Below are positions 1-9,733 of a DNA stretch of 64,000 nt, piece by piece (within the stretch, counting starts at the first letter, position 1; each line of letters begins with the position of its first letter). The position numbers and the translations under genes are program-made. The notes under the pieces were generated by a model, which did no database searches, was not told the DNA's origin, and saw only the letters and a list, made by a program, of their open reading frames with translations. The stretch is from CAG-826 sp964504595 (GTDB lineage: Bacteria > Bacillota_I > Bacilli_A > RFN20 > CAG-826): positions 18,329-82,328 of the forward strand of contig CAZDEE010000004.1 in NCBI GenBank assembly GCA_964504595.1, read 5' to 3'.

Positions 1-458
1 AAGCTATAAAACAAGGATATGATATAAGTTATGCGATTACAAATACCGCAAGAGCGGATTTAGAAAGCGGATTAGTAACATATGCAAATCTATATAAAAG
101 TTTACCATTTGATAATGAAATATACATTATTGAAGTAAGTGGTAGCAGTTTAAAAAAAGAGATAAATTTTGATTCTACAGGAATGTATCGAGGTGATAAA
201 GAGCCTTTTAATGAACGTAATACATACCGTATCGCGGTTATCGATTATTTAGCCTTACATCGTAATAGTAAACGACAATATGATTATTTTCCAAATTTTA
301 AAACAATTGCTAAATTAGAAAAGTCTGGTCAAGAGTTTTATAATTATCGTGATATTACCGCAGATTACTTAAGAAGCTTAGATGGAAATTTGAATACATC
401 TAATTATTCTTCTTCATTAGATCAATTTAATAAAGATAGATTATATTATAGTATTTAA
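1..458 (+). CDS. 5'-nucleotidase/metallophosphoesterase, C-terminal part (cut by window edge)
   Basis: The reading frame is open from base 3 to the stop at 458, so this is the 3' end of a longer gene. An internal ATG at 183 should not be taken as the start. The visible residues include TNTARADLESG, then LPFDNEIYIIEVSG, which matches the C-terminal substrate-binding domain of UshA/YfkN-type 5'-nucleotidases (asparagine- and arginine-containing loop, then the PF-N-x-I/L strand). These enzymes release phosphate from nucleotides or 2',3'-cyclic nucleotides, usually outside the cell. The metal-binding N-terminal domain would lie upstream and cannot be checked here. The addB start follows 11 bases after the stop. 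Confidence 0.75.
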   Translation, partial: AIKQGYDISYAITNTARADLESGLVTYANLYKSLPFDNEIYIIEVSGSSLKKEINFDSTGMYRGDKEPFNERNTYRIAVIDYLALHRNSKRQYDYFPNFKTIAKLEKSGQEFYNYRDITADYLRSLDGNLNTSNYSSSLDQFNKDRLYYSI

Positions 459-469
459 GGAGAAAATGT

Positions 470-2797
470 ATGGAAAAATGGATTCTACAACTTAACAATG
501 CTTTAGTTGTTGCTCCTTATAGCGAGCATTCATTTTTTCTAATGCTTAAAAATAAATATCCTGATATCGATTTTAAATTAACGACAAAAGAAGAAATTAT
601 TAATAGCTATTATGGTAAAGCTAGTGATGATTATTTTTATATTTGGTATTTTTCTCATCAAAATATACCTTTTGAAGTAGCTAAATTATATTACAAAATG
701 GTTAATTTACCTTTAATCGATGATAGTAATGTAAAAGTGCAAGATATGCTATTACTTAGAAATGAATTGATTGGTAAAGGAATTATTAAACCGGTTAAGT
801 ATTATAGTAGCATGTTAAAAAAGTATAAAGTGCTATTATTTGATTATTTGGAAAATGATAAAGAATTAGTTTATATCTTTAATAAAGAAAATATATCTTA
901 CTGCGGTTTAAGTAGAAAATTATTAAAAGATACCACAGAAATAACTTCTTTTGAACATATTGATGATGAAATAGCTTATATGCTTCAAGAGATAATGCGA
1001 CTTTATAATGAAGAAAATATCCCTTTATCAAAAATATATATTTATAAACCATCTAAAGAGTACTACTATCCTTTAATTAAAATTGCAAGTAGCTTTAATA
1101 TTCCTTTAGAGGATTACAAAAGTAGTAGCTATTATTCGCTATCAATAACTAAAGAAATGATTGAATATTATCGAATTCATAATGAGATAGAGTCCTTTGA
1201 AACTAAGACAGATTTAGAAAATGAAATTAAATTATTAATAAATGAATTGACGGATAAATATCGACTTTTATTTTCGTTAGATAATTTTTTATTGATTTTA
1301 AAAGATTATTTTCAAAACAAAAAATTATCTTGTGAACATTATAAAGAAGAGATTCGTTTTACTTCTCGTCATCATTTTTTAGATGATGAATATGTTTTTG
1401 TATTGGGATTTGAACAAGGAAAAATGCCTTCTGTTAGAAAAGATGATGATTATTTTTTAGATAGTATTAAAGAAAGAATTCATCTTTCAACTTCGGAAGA
1501 TTTAAATAAAATCGAAATATTAAAAATTAAAAAGCTCCTTTTAGAGAATAAAAATGTTTATCTTTCTTACAAACATAAATCAATTGATGGAATTAGTTAT
1601 CCATCTTTATTAATCGCACAATTTGGCCTTAAGGTTAATCAGCCTAAATTTAGTTTATTAACATATTCTTTAAAATATTCTAAGCTTGAATATGGAAGAC
1701 TCTTAGATTTAGAAAGAAAATATGGCATAAGAATTAAAGGAAGAGAAAAATATTATTCATTAGAAGATATTTCTTATCGGACATATGATTCTAGTTTTAA
1801 AGGAAGCAATCATTATAAAAACGATGATAATTTAACTCATTCTTATTCAAAACTTAAAATATACGCTCAATGTCCATATCATTACTATTTAGATAATGTT
1901 CTACATTTAAATCCTTTTGAAGACAGTTCATCTTTAAAATTTGGTAATTTAGTCCATTATATTATGGAATATGGTGTGGAAGGACTGTCTTTTGAAGAAG
2001 CCTATGAAAAGAGTTATCAAAAGTTTATTTGGACGGATAAGGAAAAAATATTACTTTTACAAATAAAAAACATTATTGAAGAACTATTTCAAAACAACCT
2101 TCATTTTGTTTCTAAAATGGTTAACCCGAAGATATATGTTGAAAATTCGTTCACTCTTAGTTTACATGAGCATGCTTCTTTAACTGGTAAAATTGACAAA
2201 ATAATTTTAACTGGTAAGAATGATGAAAACATTTCTATTATCGATTATAAAACTGGTTCAGAAAGAATTAGCTTAAAAGAATTAGAATATGGATTTTCGA
2301 TGCAATTACCTATTTATAGTCTTTTAAGAACTTCTAAGGAAGCGTTTAAAGATTTGGATTTACTAGGAGTTTATATTCAACCAGTATTACCTAGCTCCCC
2401 TATCGCGAGTTCAAAAAAGACTAAAACCCCTCTTATTAAAGAGCAAATGCTTCAAGGTTATACGCTTAATGATAGAGCAAAACTTGCATCATTTGATCCT
2501 AATTATATGGAATCGACTTTTATAAAAAGTATGAAAATAAATAAAGAAGGAAATTATTATAAGTATGTAAAAATATTTTCTAAAGAAGAATGGAATCGTT
2601 ATGAAGATATTGTCTATAAAGTAATTTTAGATTTTGATCGTCGAATTAGAGAAAATGATTTTAGAATTGCTCCAGTTATAATGAACAATCAATCTAGCTG
2701 TAGTTTTTGTCCATATAAAGATATTTGTTATGTTAATAAAGGACAAATGATTACTATTAACACTTCTGAAGAAAAAGGAGATGACGATGATGAGTAA
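470..2797 (+). CDS. addB: AddB/RexB-type nuclease subunit, short form
   Basis: This 775-residue protein is the likely partner of AddA in the RecBCD-like AddAB helicase-nuclease, which processes double-strand breaks. The C-terminal half shows the RecB-family PD-(D/E)XK nuclease: GNLVHYIME with His about 496, and IDYKTG at about 591-596. Four cysteines (C468, C744, C747, C753; QC..., then CSFCPYKDIC) fit the Fe-S cluster staple of AddB. B. subtilis AddB is about 1,160 residues and begins with a P-loop. Here the N-terminus (LVVAPYSEHS) has no P-loop and roughly the first third of the protein is missing or shrunken. A good ribosome binding site (aaggag) precedes the ATG. The 3' end overlaps addA. 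Confidence 0.85.
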   Translation: MEKWILQLNNALVVAPYSEHSFFLMLKNKYPDIDFKLTTKEEIINSYYGKASDDYFYIWYFSHQNIPFEVAKLYYKMVNLPLIDDSNVKVQDMLLLRNELIGKGIIKPVKYYSSMLKKYKVLLFDYLENDKELVYIFNKENISYCGLSRKLLKDTTEITSFEHIDDEIAYMLQEIMRLYNEENIPLSKIYIYKPSKEYYYPLIKIASSFNIPLEDYKSSSYYSLSITKEMIEYYRIHNEIESFETKTDLENEIKLLINELTDKYRLLFSLDNFLLILKDYFQNKKLSCEHYKEEIRFTSRHHFLDDEYVFVLGFEQGKMPSVRKDDDYFLDSIKERIHLSTSEDLNKIEILKIKKLLLENKNVYLSYKHKSIDGISYPSLLIAQFGLKVNQPKFSLLTYSLKYSKLEYGRLLDLERKYGIRIKGREKYYSLEDISYRTYDSSFKGSNHYKNDDNLTHSYSKLKIYAQCPYHYYLDNVLHLNPFEDSSSLKFGNLVHYIMEYGVEGLSFEEAYEKSYQKFIWTDKEKILLLQIKNIIEELFQNNLHFVSKMVNPKIYVENSFTLSLHEHASLTGKIDKIILTGKNDENISIIDYKTGSERISLKELEYGFSMQLPIYSLLRTSKEAFKDLDLLGVYIQPVLPSSPIASSKKTKTPLIKEQMLQGYTLNDRAKLASFDPNYMESTFIKSMKINKEGNYYKYVKIFSKEEWNRYEDIVYKVILDFDRRIRENDFRIAPVIMNNQSSCSFCPYKDICYVNKGQMITINTSEEKGDDDDE

Positions 2798-5700
2798 GGA
2801 AACTTTATATACTAAAGAACAACAACAAGCGGTATTTACTCGTGGTCATAATGTCATTGTCTCTGCAGGTGCGGGTTCAGGTAAGACAAAGGTATTATCT
2901 GGAAGAGCTTATCAATTAATTAAAGAAGGTATGAAATTAGAAGAATTAGTAATGTTAACTTTTACTAACGCCGCGGCATTTAATATGAGAGAAAAGGTAA
3001 GAGAATTACTTTTAGAAGATGAAGAATTAGCGCCTCTTGCGGATAAAGTGGAATCAAGTTATATTACGACATTTGATGCACTTGCATTATCGATTGTTAA
3101 AAGATTTCATTATTTACTAGAAATTGATGAAAATATTTCTATTACTGATGATTCTCTAGTGCAAGTTAAAAAGAATGCGATTATTGATGAAATATTAGAT
3201 GAGTATTACGCTCATCCATCTTCAAAGTTTTTATCTTTAATTAGCAAATATACTTTGAAGAATGATAATTTAATTAAAAAATTTTTACTTCAAATTGATA
3301 AACATGCATCTTTAAAAATAAATCGAAAAGAGTACTTAAATAATTATATTAATACTTTTTACAACCAAGAGAAAATCGAATCAGATATTAATACTTTTTT
3401 TAATAACATCATTGAAGAAATTAAAAACTTTAGTTATTCTCTTAATCAATTAGAAATTATTGAAGATGTTATAAGAATGCAAGAAAAATTAGGAGAATTA
3501 ATTGATTGTCAAACATATGATGAATTACAAGAAAAGTTGATTAATTTCCGCTTTCCTCCGTTCCCTAGAGGCTTAGAATGTGATGAAGAATATAAGGAAT
3601 ATCGAAAAAAAATTACATCTGGTTTTCTAAGCTCTATTAAAAATTATGCAAAAGTTGGTTCAAAAGAAGATATCATTCATAGGTTTATGTCCACAAAAGA
3701 TGATGTTGAAGTTCTTATTGAAATAATTATAGAGTTAGATAAAAGAATGGAAAAGTATAAGAAAGAATATAGCATATATACGTTTTCTGATATTGCTTAT
3801 TTAGCTTATACATTATTAGATCATTCTCTTGTTAAAGAGGAATTTACTAATAAAATTAAAGCAATAATGATCGATGAATATCAAGATACATCTGATATTC
3901 AAGAAGCTTTTATTATGAAAATGGCCAACAACAATTTATTTATGGTTGGAGATGTTAAGCAATCTATTTATCGCTTTAGAAATGCTAATTGTGAATTATT
4001 TATGGATAAATATTATCGTTATCAAAAAGCTGGTAATGATTTTAAATATGGAGAAAAAATTGACTTTACATTTAATTTCCGTTCTCGACAAGAAGTAATT
4101 GAAGATATTAATGAATTGTTTTCGTCTTTAATGAGCGACCAATTTGGCGGGGCAAATTATAGAGTAGATCATTTAACAACCGCGGGACAAAAGAGTTATT
4201 TAGAAGGTGAAGGTAAAACTGGTGAAAACTATTACTTTGAAATGAATGGATATCAAAGTAATGATAAAACTCGTACAGAAGCACATTTAATAGCTCAAGA
4301 TATTATAAAAAAACTAAATAATTATAAATTATTTAATAAGAAGACAAAAAAATCTTATAAAGCGGGATATAATGATTTTGCTATTTTACTTGATCGGGCA
4401 ACGCAATTTGATGTTTATAAGGAAGTATTTGAAGAATATCATATTCCTTTAAAAGTTCAATCTGATGAAGAAATTGCTTCTTCTGTATCGGTTAGAGTAT
4501 TAAAAAATCTTTTAAGATGCTTTAAAATCATTTTAAATCATGAAGATGATCCTTATTTTTCTACTTATTATGCTTCAATTTATCGTAGCTTTCTTTATCA
4601 AGGAAATGATCAAGAATTAGAAAAAATCATTTTAGAATCAAAAATCAAAGATACAGAACTTTATCAAAAGATTGAAAAAATTGCTTTAGAATATAAAGAT
4701 GATTCTTTATCAAAACAAGTTATTGCTTTATTGCACACATTTGATTTTGAACATAAACTCATATTAATAGGTGATATTGAAAAGAACGAAAAAAATATTG
4801 AATATGTCTTAAATTCAATTATTTCTATGGAAAATATGGGCTATACGTTAGATGATTTTATTACTTACTTAGATAATTTAGATGAATATGATATTAAAAT
4901 TAAAGCAGCTTATAGCGATGATGGAAGCGATGCGGTGCGATTATTAACTATTCATAAATCAAAAGGATTAGAGTATCCTATTGTTTATTATGCTGGCTTA
5001 TCGGTAAAGTTTAATCTTTCTGATATTAATTCAATATTTATGACATCGTTAGATTATGGAATTATTTTTCCAGTAAATGATGATAAGATTCCAGAAACAA
5101 TGTATCATTTTTTAGCTAGAATGAAGGAGCTAAAGGATGAATTAAGTGAAAAAATTCGTTTACTTTATGTTGCGTTAACTCGTGCTGAAGAAAAGATGAT
5201 TGCGTTTTATCCTTTAGATTATAATCCAGCATATAATATAGGATCTGCAAAAACATTTTTAGATTTTCTTTATTTATCTTCTTTAAATCCAGCTCGCTTT
5301 AAGGAAGTTAAACTTATAGAAAATACAGTTAGTGAAAGCGTGGATATTGAGCAAGAGAGTAAAGATAGATTGCTAATTAAAGAAGTGCAAATCCCGTTTG
5401 TTAAAAAAGAAAAGATTTATGCATCAAATATTTTAGTTAATAATGTTGATGAAGAAATTTTATCGTTAGGTACTAGGTTGCACTTTATTCTTGAATTAAT
5501 TAACTTTAATCATCCTGATTTAAGTTTTATCGAAGATGAATATGAACTTAATTGGGTTAATAAGTTCTTTACTTCAAAGTTGTATCTTGATTATAAAGAT
5601 TATAGAGCTTATCATGAATACTCATATTTTGATGAAGAAAATAATTATAAAGGTATTATTGACTTACTATTAATTGGAGAAGATAAAGCGATTATTATTG

Positions 5701-5852
5701 ATTTTAAAACTGCGAATATAGATCCGAAAAAATATACAAATCAATTGAAAACATATGCAACTTATGTTCGTAAGACATTTAAGAAAGAAGTTGCTACGTA
5801 TTTATATTCAATTATGAATGGAAATTATATTGAAGTTGATGTTAGCAAATGA
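2787..5852 (+). CDS. addA: ATP-dependent helicase/nuclease subunit A (AddA)
   Basis: UvrD/RecB-like helicase with a C-terminal nuclease. It unwinds and degrades DNA ends together with AddB. Visible features are the Walker A GAGSGKT near residues 28-34, the TFTNAAA motif Ia, Walker B IDEYQDTSD, the LLTIHKSKGLEYP and RLLYVALTRAEE motifs, and the nuclease signature IIIDFKTA with a downstream QLKTYA near the C-terminus. At about 1,020 residues it is shorter than B. subtilis AddA (about 1,230). Start choice: an ATG at 2781 directly abuts the AAGGAG ribosome binding site (2775-2780) and is too close. ATGs at 2787 and 2790 are correctly spaced, and 2787 is used here. The gene overlaps addB by about 11 bases, indicating translational coupling. 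An intrinsic terminator follows. Confidence 0.93.
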   Translation: MMSKETLYTKEQQQAVFTRGHNVIVSAGAGSGKTKVLSGRAYQLIKEGMKLEELVMLTFTNAAAFNMREKVRELLLEDEELAPLADKVESSYITTFDALALSIVKRFHYLLEIDENISITDDSLVQVKKNAIIDEILDEYYAHPSSKFLSLISKYTLKNDNLIKKFLLQIDKHASLKINRKEYLNNYINTFYNQEKIESDINTFFNNIIEEIKNFSYSLNQLEIIEDVIRMQEKLGELIDCQTYDELQEKLINFRFPPFPRGLECDEEYKEYRKKITSGFLSSIKNYAKVGSKEDIIHRFMSTKDDVEVLIEIIIELDKRMEKYKKEYSIYTFSDIAYLAYTLLDHSLVKEEFTNKIKAIMIDEYQDTSDIQEAFIMKMANNNLFMVGDVKQSIYRFRNANCELFMDKYYRYQKAGNDFKYGEKIDFTFNFRSRQEVIEDINELFSSLMSDQFGGANYRVDHLTTAGQKSYLEGEGKTGENYYFEMNGYQSNDKTRTEAHLIAQDIIKKLNNYKLFNKKTKKSYKAGYNDFAILLDRATQFDVYKEVFEEYHIPLKVQSDEEIASSVSVRVLKNLLRCFKIILNHEDDPYFSTYYASIYRSFLYQGNDQELEKIILESKIKDTELYQKIEKIALEYKDDSLSKQVIALLHTFDFEHKLILIGDIEKNEKNIEYVLNSIISMENMGYTLDDFITYLDNLDEYDIKIKAAYSDDGSDAVRLLTIHKSKGLEYPIVYYAGLSVKFNLSDINSIFMTSLDYGIIFPVNDDKIPETMYHFLARMKELKDELSEKIRLLYVALTRAEEKMIAFYPLDYNPAYNIGSAKTFLDFLYLSSLNPARFKEVKLIENTVSESVDIEQESKDRLLIKEVQIPFVKKEKIYASNILVNNVDEEILSLGTRLHFILELINFNHPDLSFIEDEYELNWVNKFFTSKLYLDYKDYRAYHEYSYFDEENNYKGIIDLLLIGEDKAIIIDFKTANIDPKKYTNQLKTYATYVRKTFKKEVATYLYSIMNGNYIEVDVSK

Positions 5853-5860
5853 AGTGCATA

Positions 5861-5894
5861 AAAAAACTTAGATTAAATTTGTCTAAGTTTTTTT
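5861..5894 (+). terminator. intrinsic terminator after addA
   Basis: A 9-bp stem (AAACTTAGA at 5864-5872 with TCTAAGTTT at 5882-5890) around a 9-base loop is followed by a T-run. It lies directly after the addA stop. Confidence 0.85.
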
Positions 5895-5917
5895 AGTATC
5901 TTTTTATATAGTTTTAT

Positions 5918-6106
5918 TTATTTTTTTCGACAATCATAAATCATTTTGATAAGAATTAATAGATAGATAAAGGTTAATACTCCAACAATTATATATCCTA
6001 AGATTTTACTAGCTCCATCAATAGAAATAAATGGTGTTAGGAAAGTAATGACCACAAATAGGTAAATAAATGTTAAGAAGAGAATTTTTCTTTTAATGTG
6101 ATTCAT
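5918..6106 (-). CDS. small two-TM membrane protein, unknown function
   Basis: This 62-residue protein consists of a short basic N-terminus (MNHIKRK), a hydrophobic segment at about 8-30, a short connecting stretch, a second hydrophobic segment at about 35-57, and a basic tail (CRKK). A strong AAGGAGA ribosome binding site sits 6-7 bases before the ATG, which supports it as a real gene despite its size. It stands alone on the minus strand between the addAB terminator and the ABC transporter operon. I recognise no family and propose no function. Confidence 0.6.
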   Translation of the reverse strand: MNHIKRKILFLTFIYLFVVITFLTPFISIDGASKILGYIIVGVLTFIYLLILIKMIYDCRKK

Positions 6107-6379
6107 GTTAGGTTCTCCTTTTTCTCTATTATAATAGCAAAAAAAATTGAACAGAAAAATGATTCGCTTGTATTATCTCATTTTTTGATTGTTATAAGTT
6201 TTTATAGTTAAAAATAGAATGTTGCTTTTTAATATTTGTTTGTAAAATAGCACTTTCATTATTTATTCTTTATCAATTGATGTTTCTTTTTAATCGTAAT
6301 TGAATATGAGAAAAATAATATTTTTATATGATAACGATGAATTAATAGGATAGATTTGAATTGGAATAATAACATTTAT
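6107..6379. other. AT-rich intergenic region
   Basis: No gene is supported here. On the minus strand a TATAAT hexamer (6128-6133), shortly before the ribosome binding site of the small membrane protein gene, could be its -10 element, but no good -35 was seen. The rest shows no clear repeat or conserved RNA. Confidence 0.5.
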
Positions 6380-6412
6380 AAAAAAAGCTCCAGAGGAACT
6401 AACTCTAGGAGC
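6380..6412 (-). terminator. intrinsic terminator of the ABC transporter operon
   Basis: Read on the minus strand, a GC-containing hairpin (GGAGC 6408-6412 with GCTCC 6387-6391, extended by a CTCT/AGAG pair with one bulge) is followed by a run of T. It lies just after the stop of the substrate-binding protein gene. Confidence 0.85.
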
Positions 6413-6414
6413 CT

Positions 6415-7410
6415 TTAAGCGTATAAATTAGTAACTATTTTATCGTATATGTCAGAAGAAAAAGTTAATTCGCCTGCCATAATCATAATTTCTATTAAAC
6501 GATCATAACTTTCTTTTTTTAAGGTCAAGTCTTCATTCCAAACATCAATTGATAAGTAGTTATTTATAACATTAGTTATTTCAATTTCATCACTTGAAAT
6601 AAAGCTTGCTTTTAATGACTTAACAATATCATTCATTTCACTATTTAATAAATAATGAATACCTTTCTTTATAGCTTTGTTAAAAGAAATTAATACTTTT
6701 TCATTTTGTTCAACATATTTTTTAGTCGCGCAGTAGCAGGTGTATGGTACTTCTCCAGATGATTCACCAATTGACGCAACAATATGACCAATACCATTTC
6801 TTTCAACTTGACTGGCAGAAGGTTCAAATAAAGTTACATAATCACTTTGTCCAGCGGTAAAAACACCTGCCATAACGTCAAAGTTTACATCAGTTCTAAT
6901 ATTAACCTCAGCATTTTCATCATTTTGACCGATTTGCAAACCTGCTTTCTTTAAAACATACTCTAAAGTCATTTCAGGCATTCCACCTTTACGACCGCCG
7001 ATAATAGTTTTACCTTTTAAATCAGTCCATTTAAAAGATGGGTTTTCTTCTCTTGCTAAAAGGAAACTTCCATCTTTATGAGTTAATTGAGAAAAGTTAA
7101 TCGCAAAGTTACTTTCTCCTCCATTATAGACATAAATGCTTGCTTCAGGTCCCATTAAACCTATTTGTGCTTCTTTAGATAATAAAGCCGCCATAGTCTT
7201 ATCTGCGCCGGGAGTCGTAATGACTTTAACCTTTAGGCCTTCTTCTTCAAAGTAGCCATTGTTTATTGCAATATATTGTGGGGCATAGAATAAAGAATGA
7301 GTAACTTCTGCAATGGTAATGCTGGTATACCCATCATTTTTAGAACATGATGATATTGAAGATAAAATACTTATACATAATACAACAAATAAATAAAAAT
7401 ACTTTTTCAT
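6415..7410 (-). CDS. NMT1/THI5-like ABC transporter substrate-binding lipoprotein
   Basis: Extracytoplasmic solute-binding protein of the NitT/TauT/ThiY superfamily, 331 residues. The N-terminus is a lipoprotein signal (MKKYFYLF..., hydrophobic core, ISSC with Cys22 as the lipid-modified residue). The fold signature is visible in the segments HSLFYAPQYIAINNGYFEEEG, then AALLSKEAQIGLMGPEA and LKGKTIIGGRKGGMPEM. Family members bind thiamine precursors (HMP, formylaminopyrimidine), riboflavin, nitrate or alkanesulfonates. The exact ligand cannot be read from the sequence. The start overlaps the permease stop by 4 bases (ATGA), so the two are translationally coupled. Last gene of a three-gene minus-strand operon. 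Confidence 0.85.
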   Translation of the reverse strand: MKKYFYLFVVLCISILSSISSCSKNDGYTSITIAEVTHSLFYAPQYIAINNGYFEEEGLKVKVITTPGADKTMAALLSKEAQIGLMGPEASIYVYNGGESNFAINFSQLTHKDGSFLLAREENPSFKWTDLKGKTIIGGRKGGMPEMTLEYVLKKAGLQIGQNDENAEVNIRTDVNFDVMAGVFTAGQSDYVTLFEPSASQVERNGIGHIVASIGESSGEVPYTCYCATKKYVEQNEKVLISFNKAIKKGIHYLLNSEMNDIVKSLKASFISSDEIEITNVINNYLSIDVWNEDLTLKKESYDRLIEIMIMAGELTFSSDIYDKIVTNLYA

Positions 7411-8222
7411 CTCTTTCTCCTTTTGGTATATCGATAAGTACGATAATACTTTTCGATACAGTTTAATAATAAATACATAAGTAACGCTAATAGGCCAAGA
7501 ACAAATACTCCCATCATAACTAAGTCTAATTTAAATACTTGTCCACCATAAACAACTAGATAGCCAATTCCTTCTCTAGAAACTAAGAACTCACCAACAA
7601 TGACTCCAACCCATGACATACCGATATTTATTTTAATGATGTTTATAATATTAGCGATATTGCTTGGTAGTATTAGTTTTGTTAAAATTTGAAGTTTTGT
7701 GGCTTTAAAAGTTTTCATCATTTTAATTTGATTAGGATCGACATTTATAAAGTATTGATAAGAAGATAAAACGGTAACGACTAAAGATAATGAAATAGCA
7801 ACGACAACAATCCCTTTTATTCCGGTTCCTGCCCAAATAATAAGTATCGGCGCAAGTGCGGTCTTTGGTAAAGCGTTTAAGACGATTAAAAAAGGATCGA
7901 GAATCTTATATAAATTTGGAAACCACCATAATACTATTCCAATAAAAAGTCCTAATACTGTACCAATTATTAATCCTAATAAGGTTTCTATTAATGAAAC
8001 TTTTATATGGATAAATATTTCTTTAGTTTTTATATAGGTGTTTAGCAATTTAAAAATTGCGGAAGGCTTAGAAACTAAAAAAGTATTGATAATACCTAAA
8101 TTTGCTAATAACTCCCATAGTCCTATAAAGATTATTAATAAGCTTATTTGAATAAAAAATATCATTGCTTTTTGTTTTCTTTTATTTGCAATATATTTAT
8201 TTTGTGTATTAGGATCTTTCAT
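7407..8222 (-). CDS. ABC transporter permease (SsuC/TauC/ThiX type)
   Basis: This 271-residue inner-membrane permease has about six hydrophobic segments and the BPD-transporter signature. An EAA-like loop (KTFKATKLQILTKLILPS region) contacts the ATPase, and the conserved MSWVGVIVGEF segment follows it. It forms the channel for the solute delivered by the lipoprotein encoded downstream. The gene overlaps the ATPase gene by 14 bases and the binding-protein gene by 4 bases, so the importer is one tight operon. Substrate unknown; see the binding-protein entry. Confidence 0.88.
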   Translation of the reverse strand: MKDPNTQNKYIANKRKQKAMIFFIQISLLIIFIGLWELLANLGIINTFLVSKPSAIFKLLNTYIKTKEIFIHIKVSLIETLLGLIIGTVLGLFIGIVLWWFPNLYKILDPFLIVLNALPKTALAPILIIWAGTGIKGIVVVAISLSLVVTVLSSYQYFINVDPNQIKMMKTFKATKLQILTKLILPSNIANIINIIKINIGMSWVGVIVGEFLVSREGIGYLVVYGGQVFKLDLVMMGVFVLGLLALLMYLLLNCIEKYYRTYRYTKRRKR

Positions 8223-8955
8223 GTTCTAACTCCTTATAAATTAAATCAAAATAATGTGAATATAACGGTGATTTATATGCTGAAAGGGGAGTTTTATTAT
8301 TTAGATTTAAATCAATAGGTATTATCTTTTTTATATGAGTTGGTCTTTTACTTAAGATTATTACTTTATTAGCAAAAGCAATAGCCTCACCGATATCATG
8401 AGTAACGATTAATGCTGATTTCTTTTCTTCTTTTATTATTTTATAAATATCTTCGATAACTATTAATTTGGTCTGATAATCTAATCCTGAAAAAGGTTCA
8501 TCTAATAAAAGAATATCTGGTTTAAGCGCTAGAGTTCTAATTAAAGAAACACGTTTTTGCATTCCCCCAGATAATTCACTCGGATAATGATTTTTAAATG
8601 ATTCTAATTGATATTTAGAGAGTAAATTTTCAACATATAAAATATTTTCTGTAGATTTTGTATGGGTGATTTCTAATCCTAAAGTGACATTATCCTTAAC
8701 CGTTCTCCAAGAAAAGAGTAAATCTTGTTGAAACATATAACCGATTTGCTTGTTGATGATAATTGTTCCTGAACTTGGCTTAATTAAATTACTTATGAGA
8801 TTTAATATCGTGGATTTACCACATCCAGAAGGCCCAACAATAGCAATTATTTCATCTTTTTCTAATGAAAATGTAATATCTTTTAAAACATCTACAGTGC
8901 CATTTTCACTATAATATGTTTTACAAACATTATTAAATTCAAGATATTTGCTCAT
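8209..8955 (-). CDS. ABC transporter ATP-binding protein (NitT/TauT/ThiZ type)
   Basis: This 248-residue ATPase energises the importer. It has the Walker A GPSGCGKST (41-49), Q-loop FQQD (about 75-78), signature LSGGMQKR (128-135), Walker B ILLLDEP (148-154) and switch His186 in VTHD. It is the first gene of the operon, with an AGGAGG ribosome binding site 9 bases before the ATG. I looked for a TPP or FMN riboswitch in the 145-base leader on the minus strand and did not recognise one, so regulation is unknown. Confidence 0.92.
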   Translation of the reverse strand: MSKYLEFNNVCKTYYSENGTVDVLKDITFSLEKDEIIAIVGPSGCGKSTILNLISNLIKPSSGTIIINKQIGYMFQQDLLFSWRTVKDNVTLGLEITHTKSTENILYVENLLSKYQLESFKNHYPSELSGGMQKRVSLIRTLALKPDILLLDEPFSGLDYQTKLIVIEDIYKIIKEEKKSALIVTHDIGEAIAFANKVIILSKRPTHIKKIIPIDLNLNNKTPLSAYKSPLYSHYFDLIYKELEHERS

Positions 8956-9115
8956 CGATTAGTCCTCCTAACAATAATATTGTATTTATGATTTTTTTCT
9001 TTGTGATTTAAGTTAATAAAGTTAGGCGGTTTTCATTACTTTAATTACATGCTAAATATATTATTTTCATTTTATTTATGATAAAATTAATCTATATTTT
9101 TTGAAAGAAGATGAT

Positions 9116-9733
9116 ATGATGAATCAAGATTTATTAAATATGGAATTACTATATAGTGAAAATGATGAAGATGTTTATAAAGCTTTATCATCAAAACAAA
9201 ATTGGATTAATGGAATGTTTTTTATAAAGGGTAATATTGATACATCTTTAGATAGTAAAGGAAGAATTCATTATCCTTTTATAGAAGCTTTAATTGATGA
9301 TGTATTATTGTTTTCACCTATAGAAGTGGAAGATAAAGAAAGAGAAGCAAAATGGAATGAAAAGTATCGCATGCTTGAATTGAGTTATTCTCTTGAAAAA
9401 GATGCCCCTTTTGTAGCGGTTTATGACTTTAATAAATTAGATAGACTTGGATATAATTCTTTAATGCCTAATTTTTATCGAACAGTTGGAGAAAATTGTT
9501 TTGATAAAGGAAGTTATGATATTACTGATTTAATAAGAATTTTAATGCAAAAAGAAAATGGTAAAGCGTTTCTTCTCATTGAAAAAGAAAATCTTATTAA
9601 TGATGTGTTTTATGCTCCATTATTAGTTAAGCTAATTGCGTTTCCAAGTGCGAGCGAGGAATTAAAAGAAGAATTAAAAACAATTGCTAAGGAAAAAGAT
9701 ATTATTTATATGGAGGAAAACATCGATGGATAA
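9116..9733 (+). CDS. hypothetical protein (first of a two-gene pair)
   Basis: This protein of about 205 residues is soluble, acidic and rich in Glu, Asp and Lys. I see no signal peptide, membrane segment or recognised motif. In-frame ATG codons occur at 9116 and 9119, preceded by a purine-rich GAAAGAAG. A TTG at 9101 is a less likely start. The 3' end contains the ribosome binding site of the next gene and overlaps it by 8 bases, so the two are co-translated and probably work together. No function is proposed. Confidence 0.65.
   Translation: MMNQDLLNMELLYSENDEDVYKALSSKQNWINGMFFIKGNIDTSLDSKGRIHYPFIEALIDDVLLFSPIEVEDKEREAKWNEKYRMLELSYSLEKDAPFVAVYDFNKLDRLGYNSLMPNFYRTVGENCFDKGSYDITDLIRILMQKENGKAFLLIEKENLINDVFYAPLLVKLIAFPSASEELKEELKTIAKEKDIIYMEENIDG

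Noticed and set aside
8956..9115. Possible TPP or FMN riboswitch before the ABC importer
   Set aside because: No CTGAGA/ACYTGA-type TPP core or FMN core could be recognised on the minus strand.
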